A stretch of DNA of 64,000 bases from Actinospica acidithermotolerans (lineage in GTDB: Bacteria > Actinomycetota > Actinomycetes > Streptomycetales > Catenulisporaceae): assembly GCF_018139625.1 (NCBI RefSeq), contig NZ_JAGSOH010000002.1, positions 1 to 64,000 on the forward strand. The letters are read 5' to 3'. Below the pieces are notes generated by a model. It made no database searches and was not told where the DNA came from. It was given only the letters and a program-made list of their open reading frames with translations. Numbering within the stretch: the first letter of the stretch is position 1; every line of letters begins with the position of its first letter. The position numbers and the translations under genes are program-made. This document shows, piece after piece, positions 11,695 to 20,921 of this stretch.

Positions 11695-12858
11695 ATGACC
11701 AGCTCGTACGACGCGATCGTCATCGGCCTCGGCGGAATGGGAAGCGCCGCCGCCTACCGGCTCGCCGCGCGCGGACTGCGCGTGCTCGGCCTCGAACGCT
11801 TCACGCCCGGCCACGACCGCGGCTCCAGCCACGGCGGCTCGCGGGTGACCCGGCAGGCCTACTTCGAGGACCCCGCCTACGTGCCGCTGCTACTGCGCGC
11901 CGCCGACCTGTGGGAGCAGGTCGAACGCGACTCGGGCCGCGACATCGTCACCTACACCGGCGGCGTGATGATCGGCCGCCCCGACAGCCGCACGGTGGCC
12001 GGGAGCAAGCTCAGCGCCGAGCAGTGGGGGCTGGCCCACGACATGCTCGACGCGGCGGAGATCCGGCGCCGCTTCCCGACCCTGAACCCGGCCGACGACG
12101 AGATCGCCCTCTACGAGGCGATGGCGGGCTTCGTCCGGCCCGAGGAGTCCGTCCTCGCGCACCTCCAGCTGGCCGGCCAGGCGGGCGCGGAGCTGCACTT
12201 CGAGGAGACGGTCGCCGAGTGGGCGGCCGAGGGCTCGGGCGTGCGCGTGACCACGGATCAGGACACGTACACCGCCGGCCGCCTGGTGATCTGCCCGGGC
12301 GCCTGGGCCCCGGATCTGCTCGCCGGCCTCGGCGTCGACTTCGAGATCGAGCGGCAGGTCATGTACTGGTTCGCCCCCGAGGGCGGCACCGCCGCCTTCG
12401 TCCCCGAATCCCACCCCGTCTACATCTGGGAGGTCGACGCCGACACGCAGTTCTACGGCTTCCCGGCGATCGACGGCCCGGACGGCGGTGCGAAGGTCGC
12501 GATGTTCCGCGGCGGCCGACGCTGCACGCCGGAGACGATCGACCGCGAGGTGCACGACGCCGAGGTCGAGGCCATCCGCACCCACCTGCGCCCGCGCATC
12601 CCCGCGCTTCCCGGCCCGCTGCTGCACGCCGCGACGTGCATGTACACGAACACCGCCGACGAGCACTTCGTCATCGCCGCGCATCCCGCACACAGCCAGG
12701 TGACGGTCGCGTGCGGCTTCTCCGGCCACGGCTTCAAGTTCGTCCCGGTCGTCGGCGAGATCCTGGCCGACCTGGCCGCCGAGGGCTCGACCCCGCACCC
12801 GATCGCCCTGTTCGACCCCGCACGCCTGCTGCCCGCGTCCCGGAAGGCTCACCCGTGA
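11695..12858 (+). CDS. Monomeric sarcosine oxidase / N-methyl amino acid oxidase (SolA-MSOX type)
   Basis: A 387-residue flavoprotein, the usual length for monomeric sarcosine oxidase. It has an N-terminal FAD motif ([17 protein letters not shown]), '[20 protein letters not shown]' which is a strong family signature, and '[13 protein letters not shown]' followed by '[16 protein letters not shown]'. The cysteine of that segment is residue 315, the position that covalently binds FAD in Bacillus monomeric sarcosine oxidase. It would oxidise sarcosine to glycine, formaldehyde and hydrogen peroxide. Its TGA overlaps the GTG start of the next gene, so the two are translationally coupled. Confidence 0.9.
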   Translation: MTSSYDAIVIGLGGMGSAAAYRLAARGLRVLGLERFTPGHDRGSSHGGSRVTRQAYFEDPAYVPLLLRAADLWEQVERDSGRDIVTYTGGVMIGRPDSRTVAGSKLSAEQWGLAHDMLDAAEIRRRFPTLNPADDEIALYEAMAGFVRPEESVLAHLQLAGQAGAELHFEETVAEWAAEGSGVRVTTDQDTYTAGRLVICPGAWAPDLLAGLGVDFEIERQVMYWFAPEGGTAAFVPESHPVYIWEVDADTQFYGFPAIDGPDGGAKVAMFRGGRRCTPETIDREVHDAEVEAIRTHLRPRIPALPGPLLHAATCMYTNTADEHFVIAAHPAHSQVTVACGFSGHGFKFVPVVGEILADLAAEGSTPHPIALFDPARLLPASRKAHP

Positions 12859-13988
12859 CCGCTGCCCCCCACGACATCTCACTCCCCGCCAGCCTGCTGC
12901 GCACCCTCCCCGGCACCGCGTACGCCGACCCCGACGTCTTCGCGCTCGAACAGGAGCGGATATTCGAGCGCATGTGGATCTGCGCCGTACGCGGCGCCGA
13001 CCTGCCCGGCCCGGGCAGCTTCCGCACCGTGCAGATCGGCCGGGAGAGCGTGCTCGTCGTGCGCACGCGCGAGGGCGGCATCCGCGCGTTCCTCAACGCG
13101 TGCAGGCACCGCGGCGCGCAGCTGTGCGCCGAGGACTCCGGCGAGGTCAAGCGCACGTTCCGCTGCCCCTACCACGCCTGGACCTACGCCCTCGACGGCA
13201 GCCTGGTCGCCGCGCCCAACCTCGCCAAGATGCCCGACATCGACCGCGTCGAGTACGGCCTGCTGAAGGTCCACGTCCGCGAATGGCTCGGCTACGTCTG
13301 GATCTGCCTGGCCGACGAGCCGCCGCCCTTCGAACGAGACGTCATCGGCGCCGCCGTCGAACGCCTCGGCAACGCGGAGGCGATCGAGCACTACGACACC
13401 GGCCAGCTCACCGTCGGCCGGCGCATCACGTACGACGTGAAGGCCAACTGGAAGCTCGTCATCGAGAACTTCATGGAGTGCTACCACTGCTCCACGATCC
13501 ACCCCGAATTGGTCAGCGTCCTGCCCGAGTTCGCCAAGGGCTACGCGGCCCAGTACTACGTAGGCCACGGCGCCGAATTCGGCGGCGCCGTCGAAGGCTT
13601 CACCGTCGACGGCCGCCCCGGCGTCTCCCGCATCCCCGGCGTCACCGAGGACCAGGACCGCCGCTACTACGCGATCACGGTCAAGCCCCAGGTCTTCATC
13701 AACCTCGTGCCCGACCACGTCATCGTGCACCGGATGTTCCCCGTCACCGCGGACCGGACGCTCGTCGAGTGCGACTGGCTGTTCCTCCCCGAGGTCGTCG
13801 CCTCAGGCACCGACCTCGACGCCTCCGTCGAACTCTTCCACCGCGTCAACGTCCAGGACTTCGCAGCCTGCGAACGCTGCCAGCCCACGATGACCTCCCG
13901 CTCCTACGCGAAGGGCGGCGTCCTCGTCCCCAGCGAGCACCACATAGCGGCGTTCCACCAATGGCACAGGGCGATGCTGGAGAGCTAG
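12855..13988 (+). CDS. Rieske non-heme iron oxygenase, alpha subunit; glycine betaine monooxygenase-like
   Basis: A 377-residue protein starting at GTG 12855, which overlaps the previous stop (GTGA). The Rieske [2Fe-2S] ligands are C83-x-H85 ('CRHRGAQLC') and C104-x2-H107 ('CPYHAW'). The catalytic iron ligands are H211 and H216 in '[14 protein letters not shown]', with D335 in '[11 protein letters not shown]'. Family similarity is to choline/betaine-type monooxygenases (GbcA), which demethylate glycine betaine to dimethylglycine; the flanking genes support this. No matching ferredoxin reductase (GbcB) is in the window, so electrons must come from an enzyme encoded elsewhere. Its stop codon overlaps that of the converging gene. 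Confidence 0.87.
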   Translation: MTAAPHDISLPASLLRTLPGTAYADPDVFALEQERIFERMWICAVRGADLPGPGSFRTVQIGRESVLVVRTREGGIRAFLNACRHRGAQLCAEDSGEVKRTFRCPYHAWTYALDGSLVAAPNLAKMPDIDRVEYGLLKVHVREWLGYVWICLADEPPPFERDVIGAAVERLGNAEAIEHYDTGQLTVGRRITYDVKANWKLVIENFMECYHCSTIHPELVSVLPEFAKGYAAQYYVGHGAEFGGAVEGFTVDGRPGVSRIPGVTEDQDRRYYAITVKPQVFINLVPDHVIVHRMFPVTADRTLVECDWLFLPEVVASGTDLDASVELFHRVNVQDFAACERCQPTMTSRSYAKGGVLVPSEHHIAAFHQWHRAMLES

Positions 13989-14479
13989 CCGCCTGGACAG
14001 TCGTTGCTTCCGCTGAAGCACGGGACGTAGGTGTACGTGCTGGTCGGCGTTGGTGTTGGTGTCGACTGAACGGTCGGCGTCCCAGAGGACGGGAACAACC
14101 GCTCGTAGTGATGCACCGCAGATGCGGTGAATATGAGCACCGCGACGATGAACACGCATTGCAGCAGACCGGTCAGGTAAGTCCTCGCCCAGACGGTGCA
14201 CGCCGCGATCAGGACCAGGACGGCGGTCACGACGCCGCCGAGCAACTCCGTCTGCGAGGCCTGTTTACTCGAGAGCGCAGGGCTCGTCTCAGCGAAACTC
14301 TGGAAGTCGATCAGCAGCATAAGAAAGCCGCCGAGAATCGCCAGCAGCACGTCCGCGCCGAGGACCAACGCGATCACCGCGCCCCGAGGCGGGCGCGGGC
14401 GCGGCTCCTTGTACGTGAACGGCACCTCGAGCCGCACCGGAAGCGGCTCCGGCGCGGCGTCCTGGATGTCGTCTTCCAT
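13985..14479 (-). CDS. Small membrane protein of unknown function
   Basis: A 164-residue protein not recognised. A proline- and charge-rich N-terminal tail (about 35 residues) precedes three hydrophobic segments: 'AVIALVLGADVLLAILGGFLML', a middle one near 'LLGGVVTAVLVLIAACTVW', and 'LLQCVFIVAVLIFTASAV'. The C-terminal 35 residues form a Thr/Pro/Ser-rich tail with two cysteines, probably outside the cell. It converges on the Rieske gene, and the two stop codons overlap in CTAG at 13985-13988. No functional link to its neighbours is evident. Confidence 0.6.
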   Translation of the reverse strand: MEDDIQDAAPEPLPVRLEVPFTYKEPRPRPPRGAVIALVLGADVLLAILGGFLMLLIDFQSFAETSPALSSKQASQTELLGGVVTAVLVLIAACTVWARTYLTGLLQCVFIVAVLIFTASAVHHYERLFPSSGTPTVQSTPTPTPTSTYTYVPCFSGSNDCPGG

Positions 14480-14517
14480 CTGCCGATCCCCCTCGTTCTC
14501 CGGTCCCCCGACCGGTT

Positions 14518-15840
14518 CTACGCGGCCATCAGGAACCTGTCGAGCACCCGGGCGCCGAAGTCGAGCGCCGAGACCGGGACGCGCTCGTCGACGCCGTGGA
14601 ACATGGCGGCGAAGTCCAGGTCGGGCGTCAGGCGCAGCGGGACGAATCCGTAGCCTGTCATGCCGAGCGAGGCGAAGGTCTTGTTGTCGGTGCCGGCGGA
14701 CAGGCAGTAGGGCACCGTGCGCGCGGCCGGGTCCTCGGCCTGGAGGGCGGCGAGCATCGTCTCGACCAGCGGCGTGCCGAAGGGCGACTCGACGCTGCGG
14801 TCGAGGTGGATGTTCTCGCGGGTCACGCCCGGGCCGGCCAGCTCGTCGATGGCCGCCAGGAACTCGTCCTGGCCGCCGGGCAGGAAGCGGCCGTCGATCA
14901 CGGCCGAGGCGCGCTCGGGGATGACGTTCGACTTGTATCCGGCCTCGAGCATCGTCGGGTTCGCGGTGTGCCGCAGCGTGGCGCCGATGAAGCGGGCGAG
15001 CGGGCCGAGCTGGGCCACCGCCGCCTCCGGCTGCTTCGGGTCGAACTCGATGCCCATCGCCTCGCAGACCTCGGTCAAGAAGTCCCGCACGGTCGGGGTG
15101 AGGGTGACCGGGAACTCGTGCGCGCCGATCCGGGCCACGGCCTGGGCCACCCGGGTCACCGCGTTGTCCGTGTTCAGCATCGAGCCGTGGCCGGCCTGGC
15201 CGCGCGCGTGCAGGCGCATCCAGGCGAGGCCCTTCTGCGCGGTCTCGATCAGGTAGAGGCGCAGCTCGGGATTGATCTCGTAGGAGTAGCCGCCGACCTC
15301 GCTGATCGCCTCGGTGCAGCCCTCGAACAGCTCCGGGTGCTTGTCGGCGAGGAACTTCGCGCCGTAGTTGCCGCCCGCCTCCTCGTCCGCGAGGAACGCC
15401 AGCACGATGTCGCGGCGCGGGCGGCGGCCCTCGCGCAGCATCCGGCGCACGACGGCGAGCGTCATCGCGTCCATGTCCTTCATGTCCACGGCGCCGCGGC
15501 CCCAGACCAGGCCGTCCTTCACCTCGCCCGCGAACGGGTGCACGCTCCAGTCCGCCGGATCCGCCGGGACGACGTCGAGGTGGCCGTGCACGAGCAGCGC
15601 GTCGGCCGAGGAGCCGCTGCCCTCGAGGCGGGCGACGACCGAGGCGCGGCCCTGGTCCGACTCGAAGATCCGCGGTTCGAGGCCGGCCTCGGCGAGCTTC
15701 TCCGCGACGTACTCGGCGGCCGGGCGCTCCGGTTTGACCGGGTTCGAGGTGTCGATCCGGATGAGGTCGGTCAGGAAGCCGACCACCTCTCCGTACTCGG
15801 TCTCGTGCTCGTCGGTGGCCGGGGTCGCGGAGTCGCTCAT
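14518..15840 (-). CDS. M20-family metallopeptidase (dipeptidase/deacylase type)
   Basis: A 440-residue zinc hydrolase of the M20/ArgE/DapE group. Metal-binding segments are visible: 'LLVHGHLDVVPADPADW' with the first His/Asp, 'GRGAVDMKDMDAM' with the bridging Asp, and 'FLADEEAGGNYGAKF' with the catalytic Glu pair. The dimerisation domain follows in the middle third. This architecture is common in actinobacteria, where it is annotated as peptidase or acetylornithine deacetylase-like; the substrate is uncertain. Its ATG overlaps the TGA of the upstream membrane protein gene (ATGA at 15837-15840), so the two are probably translationally coupled. Confidence 0.88.
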   Translation of the reverse strand: MSDSATPATDEHETEYGEVVGFLTDLIRIDTSNPVKPERPAAEYVAEKLAEAGLEPRIFESDQGRASVVARLEGSGSSADALLVHGHLDVVPADPADWSVHPFAGEVKDGLVWGRGAVDMKDMDAMTLAVVRRMLREGRRPRRDIVLAFLADEEAGGNYGAKFLADKHPELFEGCTEAISEVGGYSYEINPELRLYLIETAQKGLAWMRLHARGQAGHGSMLNTDNAVTRVAQAVARIGAHEFPVTLTPTVRDFLTEVCEAMGIEFDPKQPEAAVAQLGPLARFIGATLRHTANPTMLEAGYKSNVIPERASAVIDGRFLPGGQDEFLAAIDELAGPGVTRENIHLDRSVESPFGTPLVETMLAALQAEDPAARTVPYCLSAGTDNKTFASLGMTGYGFVPLRLTPDLDFAAMFHGVDERVPVSALDFGARVLDRFLMAA

Positions 15841-17129
15841 GGCTCCAGCCTAGACGGCGCCGCGTGCCGGTGCTGATGGGGCAGCTCGCGCAACTCGTGC
15901 TCCAGCGCGTGCGCGTGCTGCAGCAGCACGCCGGACGCGCTCAGCTCCTCGGGGTCGCCGGCGTGCCGTCCCTCGTAAAGCGCCAGGTAGACGCGGCGGA
16001 CCTGGATCGCGGTCTCCAGCTCCCGGTTCATCCGGTCGTAGAACTGCTCCTTGTACGCCTCGTCGGTCATCGAGGAGATGGCGAAGAAGAACGCGGAGAC
16101 CGCGGCGAGGAACAGCGAGACCTGCCAGAGCCGCGCGTCGACGGAGAAGTGCAGGTAGTCCTGCAGCTTGTGGTTGAACAGGTAGGCCGGATCGGTGAAG
16201 TCCTCGGTGTGGCCGGTCCAGTCGTTGATCAGCTTGTCGGTGAGCGCGGCCTTGCCGAAGCCGAGGAAGAACACGAACACCAGCACGCCGAGCAGCAGCA
16301 CCTGCAGCATCTGGCCGATGAACAGCACCAGCAGCACGTTGAGCCGCTGCGAGCGGGACAGCGGCAGCTCGCCCTCGTGCAGCACGACGCGCTCGACGAC
16401 GGTCTCCATCGGCGTCTTGCGGCAGGCCTCGATGATGGTCGTCCGGTCGTCGTGCGCGGCGACCCTGGCCACCTCGTCGGGCAGCCGGTAGAACAGGAAC
16501 AGGACTGTGAACACGGCGAACAGCCCGACCACGCCCCAGATCCGGTGCTTGGACATCTCGCCGCTGAACTCCCACACGTCCTTGCTGATGAACAGGAAGC
16601 TGTTGAACAGGAACAGCAGCGGCAGCGCCCGCGCGGCCAGGTCGAACACCTCGCCGAGCTCCTGGAACGTGCGCCGGAACGCCCAGCGCGCCAGCGGGAA
16701 GAGGGCCGAGGCGACCAGCAGGATCAGCAGCACGACGACCACGTCCACGCCGAGGTCGACCAGCGCGACCTTCGGCTTGCGCCGGGTGGCGAGGTCCACG
16801 ATCGGCGGGATCAGCACGAAGCCGCCGAACTCGATCCAGCTGATCCGGCTCGGCAGGCCGACCACGCGCTCGCCCTTGACCCGGTTGCGCAGCATGTACA
16901 GCAGCGCCAGCAGCGCGATGCCGAGGGCCGCGCCGCCGACCCGCTGCCAGAGCGTGAGCCGCAGCGAGAGCACGACCATCAGGTTGATGACGAAGTAGCC
17001 GAGCAGCAGCGGCAGCGCGGGCGTGAAGACGTCCTCGGTCGCCCTCCGGTCCTCGATGAAGTACGGCAGGCCGCGCCGCACGAACCAGGTCTCGGCGCTC
17101 TCCAACAGCTGGTCATCGTTCTCGGCCAC
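15837..17129 (-). CDS. Polytopic membrane protein of unknown function
   Basis: A 430-residue protein starting at GTG 17129, preceded by a G-rich stretch (GGGGG). About eight hydrophobic helices are visible, for example 'LLLGYFVINLMVVLSL', 'VVVVLLILLVASALFPL' and 'VLVFVFFLGFGKAAL'. Between helices lies a hydrophilic stretch with 'HDDRTTIIEACRKTPMETVV', and the C-terminus is a charged helical tail rich in Glu and His. No family was recognised. It is transcribed after ribF (50-base gap) and coupled to the M20 peptidase by a stop/start overlap. Confidence 0.75.
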   Translation of the reverse strand: MAENDDQLLESAETWFVRRGLPYFIEDRRATEDVFTPALPLLLGYFVINLMVVLSLRLTLWQRVGGAALGIALLALLYMLRNRVKGERVVGLPSRISWIEFGGFVLIPPIVDLATRRKPKVALVDLGVDVVVVLLILLVASALFPLARWAFRRTFQELGEVFDLAARALPLLFLFNSFLFISKDVWEFSGEMSKHRIWGVVGLFAVFTVLFLFYRLPDEVARVAAHDDRTTIIEACRKTPMETVVERVVLHEGELPLSRSQRLNVLLVLFIGQMLQVLLLGVLVFVFFLGFGKAALTDKLINDWTGHTEDFTDPAYLFNHKLQDYLHFSVDARLWQVSLFLAAVSAFFFAISSMTDEAYKEQFYDRMNRELETAIQVRRVYLALYEGRHAGDPEELSASGVLLQHAHALEHELRELPHQHRHAAPSRLEP

Positions 17130-17179
17130 GCCGACTGCCCCCGATTGGGTTCTGGTTCCTCCGATGGTCGGAGGGCAGT

Positions 17180-18121
17180 CTACCCAGCGTTCAGCAGAAC
17201 TCTGACCTTCGCGACGTCCTGGTTCATCCGCTCGACGAGCTCGTCGATCCCGGCGAAGCGCTCCTGGCCGCGCACCCGGGCCACGAACTCCACCGCGACG
17301 TGCTGGTCGTAGATGTCGAGGTCGGTGCGGTCCAGCGCGTACGCCTCGACGGTGCGGTGCTCGCCGTCGAACTGCGGGTTGGTGCCCACCGAGATCGCCG
17401 CGGGCAGCCGCTCGCCGTCCACGACGAGCCAGCCCGCGTACACGCCGTCGGCCGGGATCGCGGTGTACTGCGGCGTCTCCACGTTCGCGGTCGGGAAGCC
17501 GAGCTCGCGGCCCCGCTTGGCGCCGTGCACGACCGGCCCCTCGACCCGGTGCGGCCGGTCGAGGCGCAGCGCCGCGGTCTCCACGTCGCCCGCGAGCACC
17601 ATCCGGCGCACGTCGGTGGACGAGAAGCGCGACTCCTCGCCCTCCTCCGGGGCGGCCAGCGCGATGCCCTCGACGGTGAATCCGTGCTCCGCGCCGAGCT
17701 CGGCGAGCACCGCGACGTTCCCGGCGGCCCGGTGCCCGAAGCGGAAGTTCTCGCCCACCACGACGCCGACCACGTGCAGCCGGTCGACCAGGACGCTCTG
17801 CACGAACTCGGCCGGCGACTCCTTCGAGAGCGCCGGAGTGAACGGCAGCACGAGCACCGCGTCCACGCCGAGCGAGGCCATCAGATCGGACCGGTACGCG
17901 GGCGTCGTCAGCAGCGCCGGGTGCGTCCCGGGCCGCACGACCTCGCTCGGGTGCGGGTCGAAGGTCAGCGCGACCGCCCGCACTCCGCGCTCCCGCGCCT
18001 GCTCCACGGCGCGGCGCACGACCCGGCGGTGGCCGTGGTGCACCCCGTCGAAGAAGCCGATGGTGACCACCGAGGGCCCCCAGTCCGCGGGCACCTCGTC
18101 CAGGCCGCGCCAACGCTGCAT
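17180..18121 (-). CDS. ribF: Bifunctional riboflavin kinase/FAD synthetase
   Basis: A 313-residue protein from ATG 18121. An in-frame GTG at 18142 is an alternative, but known actinobacterial RibF proteins begin with the MQRWRGL sequence seen here. The N-terminal nucleotidyltransferase domain has 'VVTIGFFDGVHHGH' (FMN adenylation), and the C-terminal riboflavin kinase domain has 'GPVVHGAKRGRELGFPTANV'. It converts riboflavin to FMN and FAD in the cytoplasm. In most actinobacteria ribF follows truB directly; here a small rightward gene separates them. Confidence 0.95.
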   Translation of the reverse strand: MQRWRGLDEVPADWGPSVVTIGFFDGVHHGHRRVVRRAVEQARERGVRAVALTFDPHPSEVVRPGTHPALLTTPAYRSDLMASLGVDAVLVLPFTPALSKESPAEFVQSVLVDRLHVVGVVVGENFRFGHRAAGNVAVLAELGAEHGFTVEGIALAAPEEGEESRFSSTDVRRMVLAGDVETAALRLDRPHRVEGPVVHGAKRGRELGFPTANVETPQYTAIPADGVYAGWLVVDGERLPAAISVGTNPQFDGEHRTVEAYALDRTDLDIYDQHVAVEFVARVRGQERFAGIDELVERMNQDVAKVRVLLNAG

Positions 18122-18243
18122 CGATTCCCGCTCTACGCTCACAGACCAAGGGTGCCAGATCTTCGGTGCCGATCCCTACTCGCGGGTGGCGTCGCGGCCT
18201 TAACATGAACAGCGTTTCGCCTGACGAGGAGGGGATTTCCCGC

Positions 18244-18951
18244 ATGTCCTACCAGCCCCCGGGTCCGTACCCGCAGTACCCGCAGCACCCCGGCGGGGCC
18301 GTGATGCCGGACAACCGGCCGCCGCTGCCGCAGACGGTGCTGCGTGCGCACTACTGCATGCTGGCCGGCGCAGCGCTCGCCGTGGTCAGCGCGGGGATCA
18401 CCGTCGCCCAGTCGGGCACGATCAAGGCGCAGCTGAACACCGACCTGACGAACGCGGGCAGCAGTTCCAGCGCCAGCATCGCCAGCACCGCCGGCACCTT
18501 CGTCATCGTCGCGGCGTGCTTCTTCGCCGCGATCGAGGTCGGCCTGTGGATCTGGATGGCCTACGCGACGAAGGCCGGGAAGAACTGGGCGCGCATCCTG
18601 AGCACGGTCTTCTTCGGGCTCGAGGCGACCGGCTCGCTCGTCGGCGGGGCGAGCTATCTCGCGACGTCCTCGGACGGCACGACGAGCTCGAGCGCGGCCT
18701 ACTCCGGTTCGAGCACCGGAGCCGGCGAGATCGTCGGCCTGCTCACGTTCCTGGTCGGGCTCGCGGCGATCATCCTGCTCTGGAACAAGGCCTCCGGGCC
18801 CTACTTCAAGGCGCCGGCGGCTTACTACCCGGTGCCCTACGGCTATCCGGGCGGCCCGGTGCCGTACACGTACCCCGTGATGCCGCAGCAGCCCGGCGCG
18901 GCCCCGCAGCAGCAGCCCGCCGACCCGTGGGCCACACCGCCGAACGGCTGA
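18244..18951 (+). CDS. Four-helix membrane protein with Pro/Tyr/Gln-rich termini
   Basis: A 235-residue protein. ATG 18244 is chosen because GAGGAGGGG lies about ten bases upstream. The first 30 residues are Pro/Tyr/Gln-rich (YQPPGPYPQYPQHPG), followed by four hydrophobic helices ('MLAGAALAVVSAGITVA', 'TFVIVAACFFAAIEVGLWIW', 'VFFGLEATGSLVGGASYLA' and 'IVGLLTFLVGLAAIILLW'), then a second Pro/Gln/Tyr-rich tail. This plan is common among small actinobacterial membrane proteins of unknown role. A strong hairpin follows its stop. Confidence 0.75.
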   Translation: MSYQPPGPYPQYPQHPGGAVMPDNRPPLPQTVLRAHYCMLAGAALAVVSAGITVAQSGTIKAQLNTDLTNAGSSSSASIASTAGTFVIVAACFFAAIEVGLWIWMAYATKAGKNWARILSTVFFGLEATGSLVGGASYLATSSDGTTSSSAAYSGSSTGAGEIVGLLTFLVGLAAIILLWNKASGPYFKAPAAYYPVPYGYPGGPVPYTYPVMPQQPGAAPQQQPADPWATPPNG

Positions 18952-19004
18952 TCACGGCGACCGCGACGACCGCGGCAACTGCGGAAACCGTGGGAACAGC
19001 AATG

Positions 19005-19032
19005 AAAGCGCCCCTCGACCGAGGGGCGCTTT
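19005..19032. terminator. Bidirectional terminator between the small membrane protein gene and truB
   Basis: AAAGCGCCCCTC (19005-19016) and GAGGGGCGCTTT (19021-19032) form a perfect 12-base stem with the loop GACC. The stem itself begins with AAA and ends with TTT, so it can act for both converging genes. Confidence 0.85.
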
Positions 19033-19035
19033 CTT

Positions 19036-19086
19036 CTCATACGAGTACGACTCTCATTCGAATACGACTCTCATACGAATACGGCG
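19036..19086. repeat. Three tandem 17-base units covering the truB stop codon
   Basis: The units are 19036-19052, 19053-19069 and 19070-19086, with two to three mismatches between neighbours. The rightmost unit contains the truB stop (TGA, complement of 19071-19073) and its last codons; the other two each repeat the same stop triplet further downstream on the minus strand. Confidence 0.85.
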
Positions 19087-20009
19087 ATCGGCTTACAGCG
19101 CCGACCCTGCTCCTCGACCAGCGCGAGGAAGGTGCCGTCCGGGGCGAAGACCGCGATCGGGCCGGGGCCCAGGCCCCGCGCGGGCAGCGGGCCGCCGTGC
19201 GCGATCGCCTTCGCCTGATCCTCGTCCGCGTCGTAGCGCGGGAAAGCGGCGCCAGCCGCCTGCGCGATCGGCAGCACCGGGACCTGCTCGCCGGCGTCCA
19301 CGAGGGCCATCAGGTCGGTCAGCGACTCCGCCTCGGCGAGCGTGTACGGGCCCACCCTGGTGCGCCGCAGGGCCGTGAGATGGCCGCCGACGCCGAGTCC
19401 CTCGCCGAGATCGCGGGCCAGCGCCCGGATGTAGGTCCCGCTGGAGCACACGACCCGGACGTCGAGATCGATCAGGCCGCCGGCCTGCGTCCGCCGGATC
19501 TCGCGCAGTTCGAACTCGAAGATCGTGATCGGGCGCGGCTGCAGCTTGACCTCGTCCCCCGAACGGACCCGCGCGTACGAGCGCACGCCGTCCACCTTGA
19601 TAGCCGAGACCGCCGAGGGCACCTGCATGATCTCGCCGGTCAGCGCCGCGATGCCGGCCGCGATCGCCTCGTCGGCCACGGCGGCGACGCGCTCGGCGGC
19701 CGCCTGCTCGGTGACCTCGCCCTCGGCGTCGTCCGTGATGGTGGCCTGGCCGAGCCGGACGGTCGCCTCGTACTCCTTCCGGGTCAGCGCGAGGTGGCCG
19801 AGCAGCCGGGTGGCCCGCTCGACCCCGAGCACCAGCACGCCGGTGGCCATCGGATCCAGCGTCCCCGCGTGCCCGACCCGGCGGGTGCCGACCAGCCGGC
19901 GCATCTTGCCGACCACGTCGTGCGAGGTCCAGCCCTGGGGTTTGTCCACAATGACGAGACCGTCCGGCGGCGCCGGACGGTCCGCATAGGCCTTGGGACG
20001 ACGGCTCAA
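19071..20009 (-). CDS. truB: tRNA pseudouridine(55) synthase
   Basis: A 312-residue enzyme that makes pseudouridine 55 in the T-arm of tRNAs. Key segments are 'GLVIVDKPQGWTSHDVV', 'GTRRVGHAGTLDPMATGVL' with the catalytic Asp, 'KEYEATVRLGQAT', 'VSAIKVDGVRSYARVR' and 'SGTYIRALARDLGE'. The C-terminal extension is the short actinobacterial form. Its ATG overlaps the rbfA stop (ATGA at 20006-20009). The 3' end lies in a 17-base tandem repeat that multiplies the stop codon. Confidence 0.97.
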   Translation of the reverse strand: MSRRPKAYADRPAPPDGLVIVDKPQGWTSHDVVGKMRRLVGTRRVGHAGTLDPMATGVLVLGVERATRLLGHLALTRKEYEATVRLGQATITDDAEGEVTEQAAAERVAAVADEAIAAGIAALTGEIMQVPSAVSAIKVDGVRSYARVRSGDEVKLQPRPITIFEFELREIRRTQAGGLIDLDVRVVCSSGTYIRALARDLGEGLGVGGHLTALRRTRVGPYTLAEAESLTDLMALVDAGEQVPVLPIAQAAGAAFPRYDADEDQAKAIAHGGPLPARGLGPGPIAVFAPDGTFLALVEEQGRRCKPIAVFV

Positions 20010-20461
20010 CTCTCGTCCTCGTCTACCTCGTCCTCGTCATCGGCGCGCGGCGCCCTGTACGGGTCGGCCTCGCCGGCGAAGGCCTTGCCCTCGGCGATCT
20101 CGCGCACCCGGGCGTCCTCGGCGGCGGCCTTCGCGAGCAGGTCGTCGATCTGCTTCGCGCCCTCCGGCACCGCGTCCAGGATGAACGTCAGGCTCGGCGT
20201 GAACTTCACGCCCGTCTGCCGGCCGACCTCGCTGCGCAGGATGCCCTTCGCCGACTCCAGCGCCGCCGCGGTGGCCGCGCGCTCCTCCTCGTCGCCGAAG
20301 ACCGTGTAGAAGACCGTGGCCTCCCGCAGGTCGCCGGTGATCCGGGTGTCGGTGATCGTGACGAACCCCAGACGCGGATCCTTGATCCTGGTCTTCAGCG
20401 TCTCCGCGACCACCACCTTGATCCGGTCGGCGAGCTTCGCCGAACGCGTGCTGTTCGCCAT
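20006..20461 (-). CDS. rbfA: Ribosome-binding factor A
   Basis: A 151-residue 30S maturation factor. The KH-like core has 'RLADRIKVVVAETLKTRIKDPRLGFVTIT'-type segments near the N-terminus, 'ATVFYTVFGDEEE' in the middle and 'GVKFTPSLTFILDAVPEGAKQIDDLL' after it. The C-terminus is an acidic tail (DEDEVDEDES), usual in high-GC actinobacteria. It lies between ylxP (15-base gap) and truB (overlap), the standard nusA-infB operon order. Confidence 0.97.
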   Translation of the reverse strand: MANSTRSAKLADRIKVVVAETLKTRIKDPRLGFVTITDTRITGDLREATVFYTVFGDEEERAATAAALESAKGILRSEVGRQTGVKFTPSLTFILDAVPEGAKQIDDLLAKAAAEDARVREIAEGKAFAGEADPYRAPRADDEDEVDEDES

Positions 20462-20476
20462 GGTCCGCTCCTTCGT

Positions 20477-20773
20477 TCACTCGTCCTCGTCGCTGCGGAC
20501 GCGGCGGCGCACCGAGAGCACTTCCAGCTCCGGCCGCCAGGCCACCGTGCCCTCGCAGTCATCCAACAGCTCTACCACCCGCGCGTGGGTGCCCGCCACG
20601 ACAGCCACGCCGAGCACGGCGCGCCGGTGCAGGTCCTGCAGCGCGACCTCGGCCGCGCCCACCCCGGCACGCCGGTTGAGCTCGGCCAGGACCGGCCTGA
20701 TCAGAGCCCGCTTCTCCTTGAGCGAGTGCACCTCACCCAACAGTACGTCGATCCTCAGCGTTCCGGAGAACAT
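20477..20773 (-). CDS. ylxP: DUF503/YlxP family protein
   Basis: A 98-residue protein from ATG 20773. An ATG five codons upstream (20788) is possible, but known members start at the MFSGTLRIDVLLGE segment and GAGGA precedes this start. 'VHSLKEKRALIRPVLAEL' and 'AEVALQDLHRRAVLGVAVV' are the family signatures. Its position between infB and rbfA is conserved; it has been implicated in ribosome assembly in some bacteria, but its activity is not established. Confidence 0.92.
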   Translation of the reverse strand: MFSGTLRIDVLLGEVHSLKEKRALIRPVLAELNRRAGVGAAEVALQDLHRRAVLGVAVVAGTHARVVELLDDCEGTVAWRPELEVLSVRRRVRSDEDE

Positions 20774-20846
20774 GCCGTCCTCGGCCATAGCGCATCAAGG
20801 CTTTGACCCAGCCAGGGGGTATCCGCGGGGATTTTCAAAGCCCTTA

Positions 20847-20881
20847 CGGGCCCGGTGCACGAGGTTCGCACACCGGGCCCG
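20847..20881. terminator. GC-rich hairpin after infB
   Basis: CGGGCCCGGTG (20847-20857) and CACCGGGCCCG (20871-20881) pair perfectly over 11 bases with a 13-base loop. It lies just downstream of the infB stop. A second stem follows on the minus strand (GGCTTTGA 20809-20816 with TCAAAGCC 20835-20842). No U-run is visible, so it may be an attenuating or RNA-processing hairpin rather than a full terminator, since ylxP follows. Confidence 0.5.
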
Positions 20882-20921
20882 CTCGGACCAAGGGAATTAC
20901 CTACCGCTCACCGCCGTCGCG

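Noticed and set aside
15837-18245. 802-residue fusion of the membrane protein with sequence through ribF
   Set aside because: The upstream part is an out-of-frame reading of ribF; GTG 17129 with a G-rich ribosome-binding site begins the hydrophobic protein.
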